From: an uncultured Christensenella sp.
Lineage (GTDB): Bacteria; Bacillota; Clostridia; Christensenellales; Borkfalkiaceae
Direction of reading: 5' to 3'
Assembly (NCBI GenBank): GCA_910578145.1
Contig: CAJTPJ010000008.1
Span: 6,630-70,629 of the forward strand
DNA length: 64,000 nt
Positions 17,840-25,933 of this stretch are shown here, one piece after another. The notes beneath the pieces are model-generated. The model had not been told where the DNA came from and ran no database searches. It was given only the letters and a program-made list of their open reading frames with translations. Position numbers and translations under genes: made by a program. Every line of letters begins with the position of its first letter. Position 1 is the first letter of the stretch.

Positions 17840-18557
17840 ATTTTTTAAAACGACGGCGGGGCACGCCGTTATAGGCGTTGTATTAGCGCTTGCCGCTATC
17901 CTTATAATAGAACTCAATTACAGGCTGTTTTTCAAATATCTGTTAGATTTTATATTCGGCGTGGTTGCAATAATAGTTTGCTCGCCCGTGCTTATTGCAG
18001 GCGCGGTTGTTTCCTATAAAAGAGCGGGACGCGCCGTTGAAAAAAAGGCGTATCTCGGCGCAAAGGGCAAAATAGTGTATTTGCGCGAATTTGCCGGTTT
18101 TAACGGCGGCATAAAAAATTTGCCGCGCCTTTTGGATATTGTTTGCGGCAAACTTAGTTTCGTAGGTACGCTTGCGTTGCCCGCTTCCGACGGCGCGCTT
18201 TTAGACGACTTTGCAATGAAAAGGTTTTTAACGCGGCCGGGGCTTTTCAATCACCTTGCGCTTACCGTAGACGACGGGCTTACTTTTGAAAAAATGTTTG
18301 AGCGCGACGCGGCGTATTGTAAAAAAAGAGAGCTGTTTACCGATATTTTCATAGTTTTGAAATGCTTTGCATTGGCGGTGCGCGGCGAGGGCGAAAATTA
18401 TCTTGGCGAAGCGCGCAACGCGAGCTACGCGCAAACGCTCGTCGCGCGCGGTACTATATCAAGCGAACAGGCGGCGGAAGCGGCGGAATTGGCGCTTAAA
18501 GCCGAGGACGAGGAAACCTTGCGCAAAAATTTTAAAAAAGAAAAGTACGGCAATTAA
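17832..18557 (+). CDS. Degenerate bacterial sugar transferase-like membrane protein
   Basis: 241 residues. The layout matches the polyprenyl-phosphate sugar-1-phosphate transferase family (WcaJ/PglC): an N-terminal transmembrane helix (about 8-28), a second hydrophobic segment with DFIFGVVAIIVCSPVLIAGAV, then LPRLLDIVCGKLSFVG and RPGL, which correspond to the family's LPQLxNVLxGDMSxVGPRP and RPGxTG motifs. The catalytic Asp-Glu pair that normally precedes LPQ is absent (KNLPR here), and GPRP is replaced by GTLA. It is therefore probably not an active transferase. ATG 17832 overlaps the engB stop, with GGAGG about 10 bases upstream. Confidence 0.75.
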   Translation: MPEFFKTTAGHAVIGVVLALAAILIIELNYRLFFKYLLDFIFGVVAIIVCSPVLIAGAVVSYKRAGRAVEKKAYLGAKGKIVYLREFAGFNGGIKNLPRLLDIVCGKLSFVGTLALPASDGALLDDFAMKRFLTRPGLFNHLALTVDDGLTFEKMFERDAAYCKKRELFTDIFIVLKCFALAVRGEGENYLGEARNASYAQTLVARGTISSEQAAEAAELALKAEDEETLRKNFKKEKYGN

Positions 18558-18606
18558 AGCATAATAACTTTAATTTTTGCGGATATTATTTTTAAGGAGA
18601 TTAAAA

Positions 18607-18855
18607 ATGATAATTGCAAACATCGTATCTTACGTGCTCGTATTGTTGGGCGCGCTCAACTGGGGACTTTTCGGAATGTTCGATTTCAACCTCGTAGGTT
18701 GGATTTTTATGGGTTCCCGCTCGGTAGGCGCTATCATCGTATACGTTTTAATCACGCTTGCGGCAATATGGCTTATCGTATCGCCCATAATCACGGGCAG
18801 CGGTCTTAAATTCAGAAACGAACACGACTCTGAAACCGCAGTAGAATCTCATTAA
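18607..18855 (+). CDS. DUF378 family small membrane protein
   Basis: 82 residues, two transmembrane helices (about 1-24 and 37-58). The LLGALNWGLFGMFDFNLVGWIF segment (here interrupted only for brevity) is typical of DUF378. The role is unknown. AAGGAGA lies 7 bases before ATG 18607. A terminator follows directly. Confidence 0.9.
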   Translation: MIIANIVSYVLVLLGALNWGLFGMFDFNLVGWIFMGSRSVGAIIVYVLITLAAIWLIVSPIITGSGLKFRNEHDSETAVESH

Positions 18856-18860
18856 TTAAG

Positions 18861-18886
18861 AAAAGCGCCTTTCGGCGCTTTTTTCT
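18861..18886 (+). terminator. Intrinsic terminator after the DUF378 gene
   Basis: AGCGCC pairs with GGCGCT around a TTTC loop. The stem extends through flanking A and T runs (AAGAAA / TTTCTT). Confidence 0.9.
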
Positions 18887-18965
18887 TACGGCGTTTTTAA
18901 AAGCCGTAATATATCCGCAATGCGATTTTAAACTTATTTTAAAGCAAGCAATGGGGCGGCAACTA

Positions 18966-18994
18966 TTGCAAACGTCGGTAAATTGTGGTAAAAT
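18966..18994 (+). promoter_or_regulatory. Promoter giving a nearly leaderless GDSL mRNA
   Basis: TTGCAA (18966-18971), a 17-base spacer and TAAAAT (18989-18994) with a TGG extension. Transcription should begin at about 19001, within a few bases of the ATG at 19003, and no ribosome binding site is present. Confidence 0.65.
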
Positions 18995-19002
18995 ATACCC
19001 GT

Positions 19003-20166
19003 ATGAACTTTAAAAACGAAAAATGGGTTACGGTTTGGGGCAACGCAACGTCTATAGCCGACCGCAAGCCCGAAAATTACGCTAAAAACCTTACGCTGAG
19101 ATATCCCGTTAAATCGGCGTTCGGAGGAAATAAAGTAAGGTTGCACTTTTCCAACTTTTGCGGCACCGAGCCGGTTACGCTAACGCGCGTAACCATAGCC
19201 CCCGCAATTTCGGACAGGGAAATTAATTTAAAGGACGCGGCTTTGGTAACGTTCGGCGGCGCGGAAAGCGTTACCGTCGGCGCCGGCGAAGAGGTGTTTT
19301 CAGATGAAATACCCTTTCGCGTAAAGCCGTTGGGCAAAGTTTCGGTTAGTATTTATCTTGAAAATTTTACGCTTATGCGCTCGGCTGTGGTAATAAAAGG
19401 TCCGCTTACCAAGGGCTTTTATTCGGTGGGCGACTGCGCTTTAAGCTCGGTTTTGCCGCTTGAAAAAACGCGCACTACCGACACGTTTTACTTTTTTACG
19501 GGGCTTGACGTTTTAACGGGCGTGGACAAGCGTTGCGTTATTTTATACGGCGATTCGATAACCGCGCAAAGCTGGGCAGACTATCTTTCACAGCTTTGTA
19601 TGGACGACCCTTATAACACCACCGCTGTAATCCGCAGGGCGGCAAGCGGCACGCGCATTTTGCGGCAGTACGACTGCATAACTTACGAAAGTTACGGTTT
19701 AAAGGGCGAAAATCGCTTCGAGCGGGAAATTTCCACCGTAAGCGGCGCGGATACGGTAATAATCCAGCAGGGCATTAACGACATTATCCACCCCGTGGGT
19801 ACGGAAGTAAACCCGTTTAGACCTATGTCTGATTTGCCCGAGGTGCGCGAAATGGCGGCGGGAGTGGAATACTATATTTCGGTTGCAAAAAAATACGGGC
19901 TTAAAACCTATCTCGGCACGCTGTTGCCAATTTACGGCTGGCGCACGTACGCGCCCTTCCGCGAGGAAATGAAAAACGCGTTTAACGACTTTTTGCGCGG
20001 CTGTAAACAGGCGGACGGGTGTATAGACTTCGACGCGGTTTTGCGCGATAAACGCAACCCCGCGGCTTTTAAAGATGGGTACGACAGCGGCGACCATTTG
20101 CACCCCAGCGAGGAAGCCTATAAAAAAATGGCGGAAACCGCGTTTGGAATAATTTCTCGAAATTAA
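19003..20166 (+). CDS. SGNH/GDSL hydrolase family protein
   Basis: 387 residues. It is a predicted esterase or carbohydrate deacetylase. Residues 1-170 form a beta-rich domain and residues 175-387 the SGNH fold. Block I is ILYGDSITAQSW (nucleophile Ser), block III is QQGINDI, and block V is SGDHLHPSEEAY (catalytic Asp and His). No signal peptide is seen, so it is likely cytosolic. ATG 19003 lies about 9 bases past the -10 box, so the message is probably leaderless. A GTG at 18985 would overlap the promoter and is rejected. Hydrolases continue downstream. Confidence 0.9.
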   Translation: MNFKNEKWVTVWGNATSIADRKPENYAKNLTLRYPVKSAFGGNKVRLHFSNFCGTEPVTLTRVTIAPAISDREINLKDAALVTFGGAESVTVGAGEEVFSDEIPFRVKPLGKVSVSIYLENFTLMRSAVVIKGPLTKGFYSVGDCALSSVLPLEKTRTTDTFYFFTGLDVLTGVDKRCVILYGDSITAQSWADYLSQLCMDDPYNTTAVIRRAASGTRILRQYDCITYESYGLKGENRFEREISTVSGADTVIIQQGINDIIHPVGTEVNPFRPMSDLPEVREMAAGVEYYISVAKKYGLKTYLGTLLPIYGWRTYAPFREEMKNAFNDFLRGCKQADGCIDFDAVLRDKRNPAAFKDGYDSGDHLHPSEEAYKKMAETAFGIISRN

Positions 20167-20179
20167 AAGGTAATATAAT

Positions 20180-21106
20180 ATGGAAAATATCTACTATCCT
20201 TCAAAAGACGGAAAAAATACAATACACGCGTGCGTTTGGAAGCCCGAGGGCGAGGCTAAAGCCGTGGTTCAGCTTATACACGGAATGTGCGAATATGCGG
20301 AAAGGTACGCGCCGTTTGCAAAATTTTTAAACGACAACGGCTTTATCGTGTGCGCGGACGACCATTTGGGACACGGCAAATCCGTAAAATCCGAAGACGA
20401 TTTGGGTTATTTCAACGACGCCAAGGACTATTCCGTGGTGGTGGAGGATATTCACGGGCTAAAACTTAACGTGCAAAAACAAACGGGCGATTTGCCTTGG
20501 TTTGTGTTGGGGCACAGTATGGGCTCGTTTTTCTGCCGCAAATATATTTCGCTTTACGGCGACGAGTTCAAGGGCGCTGTAATTATGGGCAGCGGCTTTA
20601 AAAGCAAAGCCACGCTTAATTTCGCGTTATTTGCGGTAAAATTAAACGCGCTTTTCTGCGGTTGGCGCAATAAAAGCAAAACCATAAAAAAATTGGCGTT
20701 TGGCGCTTACAATAAAAAATTTAAGCCCGCGCGTACGGGTAACGACTGGCTTTCCAAAAACCCGCAAAACGTTGACGACTATGAAAACGACCCGCTGTGC
20801 GGCTTTGATTTTACCAACAACGGCTATTACGTGCTGTTTTCGGTTATAAAGCAGGCTTGTTCGGCAAAAGTGATAAACGCAGTCCCCAAAAACCTGCCCG
20901 TTTACTTCGTTGCGGGTGAAAAGGACCCCGTAGGCGATTACGGCAAGGGCGTTATAAAGGCTTGCAACAAGTTCCATAAAGCGGGCGTTAAAAGCGTGGA
21001 GATAACGCTTTACGAAGACGGCCGCCACGAAATTTTAAACGACTACTGCAAAGACGGTGTGCAAAACGATTTGCTGGCGTTTTTTACGGAAAATTTGAAT
21101 GGTTGA
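20180..21106 (+). CDS. Alpha/beta hydrolase, monoacylglycerol lipase-like
   Basis: 308 residues. The serine aminopeptidase S33/monoacylglycerol-lipase type of alpha/beta hydrolase. Seen: the oxyanion region LIHGMCEYAERY, the nucleophile elbow LGHSMGSFF (Ser near residue 116), an acid residue near GEKDPVGDYGKG and the catalytic His in DGRHEILND. The substrate is probably a lipid or ester. It overlaps the next hydrolase by 8 bases. Confidence 0.88.
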   Translation: MENIYYPSKDGKNTIHACVWKPEGEAKAVVQLIHGMCEYAERYAPFAKFLNDNGFIVCADDHLGHGKSVKSEDDLGYFNDAKDYSVVVEDIHGLKLNVQKQTGDLPWFVLGHSMGSFFCRKYISLYGDEFKGAVIMGSGFKSKATLNFALFAVKLNALFCGWRNKSKTIKKLAFGAYNKKFKPARTGNDWLSKNPQNVDDYENDPLCGFDFTNNGYYVLFSVIKQACSAKVINAVPKNLPVYFVAGEKDPVGDYGKGVIKACNKFHKAGVKSVEITLYEDGRHEILNDYCKDGVQNDLLAFFTENLNG

Positions 21107-21857
21107 AAAAATCTACTTAAAAATACCCCCGCTCACGGGCGAAAGGGAAAGGGCGGCTTATATCTATTTGCCCGTCGGGTACGACGGTATGCGGCGTTTT
21201 CCCGTAATATATATGTTTGACGGCTGCAACTTGTTTTCGGACGAGGACGCAACTTACGGCAAAAGCTGGGGGCTTGCCGATTATTTGGATTATACCGAAA
21301 CGCCACTTATAGTGGCGGGCGTTGATTGCAGTCACGTAGGCGACGAGCGGCTTTCCGAGTATTCGCCCGTTAATTTCACTTACGAAGGCGGGAAAATACG
21401 CGCCCGCGGCAAAAAGACGATGGATTGGCTGGTTAAGCAATTTAAACCGTTTATCGACGAAAATTACGCAACCAAGCCCGACCGCACCCACACGGCGATA
21501 GGCGGCAGTTCAATGGGCGGGCTAATGACGTTGTACGCGCTTGCAAAATACGGCAAATATTTTTCGCGCGGGGCGGCGCTTTCACCCAGCCTATGGGTGT
21601 GCGGCGGCGAAATTCCGCCGTTTATCGTAAACGGCTCCTTTAAAAAGGACTGTGTTTTGTATACCGATTACGGCAGTAAGGAATTTTCCAACCACGCCGT
21701 GCAGAAAAAAGCGTTTGCCGAAACGGCGGCGGCTCTTATAACAAGCGGGGTACACGTTACCGCGCGCGTGGTGCGCGGCGGCGTTCATTCCGAAGCCAGC
21801 TGGGGAAAGCAAATTCCTTATTTTATGAATATACTCGGTTTTAAACCGGGGCGATAA
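21099..21857 (+). CDS. Esterase-family alpha/beta hydrolase
   Basis: 252 residues, related to the esterase D/IroE-type family. GGSSMGGLMTLYAL (near residue 135) is the nucleophile elbow and GGVHSEASW near 225 gives the catalytic His. It has no signal peptide. Translation overlaps the end of the preceding hydrolase. Two unlike alpha/beta hydrolases, a GDSL hydrolase and an ATP-grasp enzyme in one unit suggest processing of a common esterified metabolite; this is inference. Confidence 0.85.
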   Translation: MVEKIYLKIPPLTGERERAAYIYLPVGYDGMRRFPVIYMFDGCNLFSDEDATYGKSWGLADYLDYTETPLIVAGVDCSHVGDERLSEYSPVNFTYEGGKIRARGKKTMDWLVKQFKPFIDENYATKPDRTHTAIGGSSMGGLMTLYALAKYGKYFSRGAALSPSLWVCGGEIPPFIVNGSFKKDCVLYTDYGSKEFSNHAVQKKAFAETAAALITSGVHVTARVVRGGVHSEASWGKQIPYFMNILGFKPGR

Positions 21858-21866
21858 GAGGTTTAT

Positions 21867-23045
21867 ATGAAAAACTTTATCTTTATTTCACCTAATTTTC
21901 CTGCAAATTATTGGAAATTTTGCCGCGAACTGAAAAATAACGGCTTTAACGTGCTTGGCGTGGGCGATTGCCCGTACGACAATCTTTCTTTGGAGCTTAA
22001 ACGTTCGCTTAACGAGTATTACAAGGTTTCCAGCCTTGAAAACTACGACGAAGTTTTTCGCGCCGTGGCGTTTTTTACGTTCAAGTACGGCAAAATAGAC
22101 TATCTTGAAAGTAATAACGAGTATTGGCTTGAGCGCGACGCTGTTTTGCGCACGGAATTTAATATCCAAAGCGGCTTTACCGCAAAGGATATTAAGCGCA
22201 TAAAGTACAAGTCCGAAATGAAAAAATACTACAAAAAAGCCGGGGTAAAAGTTGCGCGGCACAGGCTGGTAAAAACGCTTAAAGGCTGTACTGATTTTAT
22301 TAAACAGGTGGGTTATCCCGTGGTGGTAAAGCCGGATAACGGCGTGGGCGCAACCGCAACGTATAAAATTTGCAACGAGGAAAGCCTTAAAGCCTTTTTA
22401 AAAACCAAACCCAAGGGCTATGTAATGGAAGAGTACATAGACGGTTTGGTAAATTCTTACGACGCGATTGTAAACTCCAAAGGCGAGCCCATTTTTGAAA
22501 CGGGGCTGGTGGAAACGGGTTCGCTTATGGATACCGTAAACAACTCGGAAGACAGCCTTTATTATTATCTCAACAAACCGCTTGACGACGTTGCCAAACT
22601 CGGCAGAAAGGTTTTAAAGGCGTTTAACGTTAAAAACCGCTTCGTACATTTCGAGTTTTTCCGCCTCAGTTCCGACCAATACGTAGGCAAAAAGGGCGAA
22701 GTGGTTGCGCTTGAAGTTAATATGCGCCCCGCGGGCGGCATTTCGCCCGATATGATGAATTACGCCAACAGTACAGACGTTTACAAGATTTGGGCGGATA
22801 TGATAGCTTACGACAGCACGCTAGTGCCCGTGGGCGAACGGTATTATTGCGCGTTTGCCGGCAGGCGCGACGGCAAAATTTACGCGTATTCCGAGCAAGA
22901 TATAGTAGATAGATTCCGCGCTAATCTTAAATCGGTAGAGCGCGTGCCCGAAGCGCTTTCCGGCTGTATGGGAAACACCTGTTTTATAGCCAATTTTAAA
23001 ACGCTTGAAGAAATGCAAGGGTTTTTCGACGAAGTGGTAAAATAA
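21867..23045 (+). CDS. ATP-grasp domain protein
   Basis: 392 residues. An N-terminal Rossmann-like domain (FIFISPNFPANYWKFCREL) precedes an ATP-grasp fold: the nucleotide-binding GYPVVVKPDNGVGA near residue 150, EEYIDG near 188 and the metal-binding ALEVNMRPAGG near 290. Such enzymes join a carboxylate to an amine with ATP through an acyl phosphate. The substrates cannot be read from sequence. GAGG precedes ATG. It ends in a terminator and closes the hydrolase unit. Confidence 0.85.
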   Translation: MKNFIFISPNFPANYWKFCRELKNNGFNVLGVGDCPYDNLSLELKRSLNEYYKVSSLENYDEVFRAVAFFTFKYGKIDYLESNNEYWLERDAVLRTEFNIQSGFTAKDIKRIKYKSEMKKYYKKAGVKVARHRLVKTLKGCTDFIKQVGYPVVVKPDNGVGATATYKICNEESLKAFLKTKPKGYVMEEYIDGLVNSYDAIVNSKGEPIFETGLVETGSLMDTVNNSEDSLYYYLNKPLDDVAKLGRKVLKAFNVKNRFVHFEFFRLSSDQYVGKKGEVVALEVNMRPAGGISPDMMNYANSTDVYKIWADMIAYDSTLVPVGERYYCAFAGRRDGKIYAYSEQDIVDRFRANLKSVERVPEALSGCMGNTCFIANFKTLEEMQGFFDEVVK

Positions 23046-23053
23046 TAAATAAC

Positions 23054-23087
23054 GCCGTCCGCATAAACAGCGGGCGGCATATTTTTT
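23054..23087 (+). terminator. Intrinsic terminator before spoIVA
   Basis: A 9-bp stem (23054-23062 with 23070-23078, one G-T pair) and 7-base loop followed by T7. Confidence 0.75.
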
Positions 23088-23155
23088 TAAATTCCGTTCT
23101 AAATCGCCGCGCTAAGCATAAGTTATTATACACATAGTTTTTGCGGAGGCGAGTA

Positions 23156-24631
23156 ATGCTGGAATATAACGTTTACGAGGATATAGCTCAAAGGAGCGGC
23201 GGAGATATTTACGTCGGCGTGGTGGGGCCGGTGCGAACGGGTAAATCTACGCTTATTAAAAAATTTATGACGGAGTTGGTTATTCCCAACGTCGAGGACG
23301 GCAACCTTAAAACCGTTATGGTTGACGAATTGCCGCAATCGGGTTCGGGCAAAAGCGTAATGACCACCGAACCTAAATTCGTGCCCGCTAACGCGGCTAC
23401 GGTAAAAATAGAAAATGCAACGGCAAAAGTCAGGTTTGCCGACTGCGTGGGCTTTATAACTAAGGGCGCAAACGGCTTTGAAGAGGACGGCAAGCCCCGC
23501 CTTGTAAACACGCCGTGGTGCGATAAACCGTTGCCCTTTTCGCAAGCGGCGGAGCTTGGCACCGAGCGCGTTATAAGCGAGCATTCGACGATAGGCATAC
23601 TCGTCACAACCGACGGAAGCATTTCGGATATCAAGCGCGAGGGCTATATCGAGGCGGAGGAAAAAACCGTTTCCCGCCTTAAAGCGTTGGGCAAACCGTT
23701 CGTTATAGTTTTAAACAGCGTAGAGCCCGAAAAAGCCCCTTGTAAAAAGCTGAAAGACGAGCTTGAAGCCAAGTACGGCGTAACCGTGCTTGCCTTAAAC
23801 TGTGAAAAGCTGGACGCCTCCGCACTCCTTAACGTATTAAAAGCGGTTTTGTTCGAGTTCCCCGTAACGAGTTTCGACGTGGACGTTCCCGAATGGATGC
23901 GCTTTTTGCCGCAGGACAGCACGGCTATCTGCGAGCTTATCGACAAAATAAAAACCGCTTCTTCCAAAGTTTGCAAAATGAAGGATTGCTCGGCGTTTGA
24001 CGATATGTTAACCGACTGCAAGTTTTGGAAAGAGGACGTTTCGGTGGCTTTAAGCCTTTCAACGGGTAAGGCGCAAATTTCCGCATACGTGCGCGACGGC
24101 GTGTTCTTCGATATGCTTTCGGAAATTGCGGGCGACAGAATAACCGACGAGTACACGCTTATGCGCTACGTACACGGCTCGTCCGAAGCCAAGCGCGGTT
24201 ACGATAAAATAAAGGACGCGTTGGAATGCGCGCGGGTAAACGGCTATGGAATAGTGCAGCCCGACGACGGGGATATGAGTTTGGAAGCGCCCAAAGTAGT
24301 GCGTCAGGGCGGCAGCGTTGGTATTAAACTGCGCGCCACTGCGCCCAGCTATCATATAGTAAAAATAGACGTAACGGGCGAAGTTAGTCCCATTATGGGC
24401 AGCGCGGGACAAAGCGAAAGCATAGTGCAAGGAATGATGAACGGGTTTGAAAACAACCCCGACGATATGTGGGATACCAACGTATTCGGCAAATCTCTGC
24501 GCGGAATGGTTAAAGAAGGGCTTGCAACCAAGGTTATTGCAATGCACGACGACACCAAGTCTAAAATGCGCCGCGCAATTACGCGCATCGTAAACGAGGG
24601 TAAGGGCGGCGTAATTTGTATCATACTTTAA
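23156..24631 (+). CDS. spoIVA: Stage IV sporulation protein A, spore coat ATPase
   Basis: 491 residues, the same length as in Bacillus. SpoIVA hydrolyses ATP to polymerise on the forespore surface and form the base of the coat. Seen: Walker A GPVRTGKS (24-31), a GTPase-like fold over residues 17-240, and the conserved C terminus ending VICIIL that anchors it to the membrane partner SpoVM. ATG 23156 has GGAGG 7 bases upstream. It is the strongest evidence that this organism forms endospores. No convincing sigma-E promoter was found. Confidence 0.96.
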   Translation: MLEYNVYEDIAQRSGGDIYVGVVGPVRTGKSTLIKKFMTELVIPNVEDGNLKTVMVDELPQSGSGKSVMTTEPKFVPANAATVKIENATAKVRFADCVGFITKGANGFEEDGKPRLVNTPWCDKPLPFSQAAELGTERVISEHSTIGILVTTDGSISDIKREGYIEAEEKTVSRLKALGKPFVIVLNSVEPEKAPCKKLKDELEAKYGVTVLALNCEKLDASALLNVLKAVLFEFPVTSFDVDVPEWMRFLPQDSTAICELIDKIKTASSKVCKMKDCSAFDDMLTDCKFWKEDVSVALSLSTGKAQISAYVRDGVFFDMLSEIAGDRITDEYTLMRYVHGSSEAKRGYDKIKDALECARVNGYGIVQPDDGDMSLEAPKVVRQGGSVGIKLRATAPSYHIVKIDVTGEVSPIMGSAGQSESIVQGMMNGFENNPDDMWDTNVFGKSLRGMVKEGLATKVIAMHDDTKSKMRRAITRIVNEGKGGVICIIL

Positions 24632-24710
24632 TTTGGTTTGCATATTATATATAGGTATGGGCGTTGCCTGCTTTGAAAAGTTTCGGCGCGGGTAACGATT
24701 TGCCGAAATA

Positions 24711-24747
24711 TGAGGGCGGTAGCTTTTTAAAAAAGCTACCGCCCTCA
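24711..24747. repeat. Long perfect palindrome between spoIVA and a small minus-strand gene
   Basis: An 18-bp perfect inverted repeat with a single central base. The arm core is GAGGGCGGTAGC and the centre is T5A6. It has no external T run, so it is an unusual terminator for the two convergent genes; it could also form a cruciform. Confidence 0.7.
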
Positions 24748-24751
24748 ACTA

Positions 24752-24892
24752 TTATTTATTTTTATTAACGTTGCCGCCGTCGGGTTTTTTTACGCTTTCG
24801 CCCGAGCCCGCCGCCCCGCCTTTCAGTCCGGAAATGTAAGCAAAATACTCGTCTTCGGTAAGTTTCGGAATTTTATTTTTCTTTTTACCCAT
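24752..24892 (-). CDS. Small basic protein, 46 residues, unknown
   Basis: A short gene on the minus strand. The product starts MGKKKNKIPKLTEDEYFAYI, continues with a Gly/Ala/Ser stretch, and ends in Asn/Lys. It has a perfect ribosome binding site (GGAGG, 8 bases before ATG). That site is the 3' arm of an 11-bp hairpin, which also works as terminator for the upstream regulator gene. The function is unknown; it could be a small DNA- or RNA-binding or spore-related protein. It lies convergent to spoIVA. Confidence 0.6.
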   Translation of the reverse strand: MGKKKNKIPKLTEDEYFAYISGLKGGAAGSGESVKKPDGGNVNKNK

Positions 24893-24932
24893 AAAAAGAC
24901 CTCCGTTTTTTTAATATTATGAACGGAGGTCT
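24893..24932 (-). terminator. Terminator hairpin that also covers a ribosome binding site
   Basis: On the minus strand an 11-bp stem (24922-24932 with 24897-24907) is followed by T5 (24897-24893) and then the ATG of the 46-residue gene at 24892. The 3' arm contains GGAGGTCT, so the ribosome binding site is base-paired when the hairpin forms. Confidence 0.75.
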
Positions 24933-24945
24933 TTAAAATTATACC

Positions 24946-25377
24946 CTATTTTTCTCTGCCTATTACGTAATCGACGGAACTGTTGAAAAAAGCGGCTAAT
25001 TTAATTAAAGCGTCCACGTAAGGTTCGCCTCTGCCTTGTAACCAGCAGTATAAACTGCCTTCGGAAATTTTGCATTTAATGCAAAACTGTCTTTTGCTCA
25101 ATCCTGATTTTTCTATCAAAAACTTAATTCTTTCGTCAAAGGGAGGGGCGGTTACAAAACCGTTTGCCCTGTCCTCGCCGTCAAGCCCCAAAAGATAATC
25201 GGTAGTACAATTAAAGTAATCGGCAAGTTTAACTAACGTACCTCGCGTAGGCAACCTTTCGCCGTTTAAATATCTGGTAATAGTGGTATCCGATAAGTTA
25301 AGCTTTTTCGACAAAGTATACGCGTTTAATCCGTTTTCCTGTATAAGCCCCGAAAGCACTTCGACAAATTGCGACAT
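24946..25377 (-). CDS. XRE family regulator with two helix-turn-helix domains
   Basis: 143 residues: two XRE/Cro-type HTH domains in one chain, residues 3-65 (LNAYTLSKKLNLSDTTITRY) and 77-141 (LSKRQFCIKCKISEGSLYCW), each ending in the same FxxxVDY(L/V)xG-type helix (NCTTDYLLG, NSSVDYVIG). Such a monomer could bind a pseudo-palindrome on its own. It is transcribed away from a 75-residue gene, and a perfect 11-bp inverted repeat lies between them, the likely operator. It is therefore probably autoregulatory. Confidence 0.88.
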   Translation of the reverse strand: MSQFVEVLSGLIQENGLNAYTLSKKLNLSDTTITRYLNGERLPTRGTLVKLADYFNCTTDYLLGLDGEDRANGFVTAPPFDERIKFLIEKSGLSKRQFCIKCKISEGSLYCWLQGRGEPYVDALIKLAAFFNSSVDYVIGREK

Positions 25378-25420
25378 AATTCACCAAACGAAATTATTTT
25401 ACGACAATAATTTTGCAACA

Positions 25421-25452
25421 TATTGGCAGAAAAATACTCTATTCTGCCAATA
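25421..25452. promoter_or_regulatory. Palindromic operator between divergent genes
   Basis: TATTGGCAGAA (25421-25431) and TTCTGCCAATA (25442-25452) form a perfect 11-bp inverted repeat with a 10-base spacer, so the arm centres are 21 bp apart, two helical turns. It sits just upstream of the rightward extended -10 TGTTATAAT (25458-25466) and is the likely site for the two-HTH regulator. Confidence 0.7.
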
Positions 25453-25457
25453 TAATG

Positions 25458-25466
25458 TGTTATAAT
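25458..25466 (+). promoter_or_regulatory. Extended -10 of the 75-residue gene promoter
   Basis: TGTTATAAT with no good -35. The -35 position falls inside the palindromic operator, so regulator binding should block it or replace the missing contact. Confidence 0.6.
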
Positions 25467-25520
25467 ATAATTACGGTTGAAAGTTCGAGCTACGACGGAA
25501 AAATTTTTTAGGAGAAAACT

Positions 25521-25748
25521 ATGGATAACTTATTAAAAAACGCAAACGAAAACGAGTATTTACTTAATGAACGAAAGATTACCGCTGAGGAGTTTGTTGA
25601 TGAAATTTATCCTTATTTTAAGGAATTTTACGAAGGCGAAGTGGTAAAACGGGGCGATAAAATCATAATTAATTTGCCCAACGGACAGATTTTTTATATC
25701 AATATCGCCGGAAAACAGAAGGCAACCGACGGGATTAACCACGGTTAA
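25521..25748 (+). CDS. Small acidic protein, unknown function
   Basis: 75 residues, not recognised. A helical N-terminal part (ITAEEFVDEIYPYFKEFYEG) leads to a short beta hairpin (DKIIINLPNGQIFYINI). It has no signal or membrane segment. AGGAGA lies 7 bases before ATG. It is divergent from, and probably controlled by, the two-HTH regulator across the palindromic operator. Confidence 0.7.
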   Translation: MDNLLKNANENEYLLNERKITAEEFVDEIYPYFKEFYEGEVVKRGDKIIINLPNGQIFYINIAGKQKATDGINHG

Positions 25749-25880
25749 GAAAAATGGCAAAAAAAGGCATTGCCCCCCATATATGTGCCAACAAAATGCA
25801 AAATTTTATGAAAATAAGGTAAAAAACTTGTATATTATTATTTACTTTTCGTAAAAAATGGTGTAAACTATAAGAGAACT

Positions 25881-25902
25881 TGTCTTTATTAAAGACATTT
25901 TT
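25881..25902 (+). terminator. Possible attenuator hairpin in the leader of the repeat protein gene
   Basis: A 7-bp stem (25881-25887 with 25891-25897) and 3-base loop followed by T5, 30 bases before the start of the 991-residue gene. A -10-like TAAACT lies at 25864-25869, so the hairpin would sit in the leader. The stem is short and AU-rich, so this is tentative. Confidence 0.35.
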
Positions 25903-25933
25903 GCATTTTGAATTTACTCAAATGAGGTGGACA

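Noticed and set aside
23100..23155. Sigma-E promoter of spoIVA
   Set aside because: ATA- and CATA-like pieces are present, but none has the 13-15 base spacing expected, so I do not call it.
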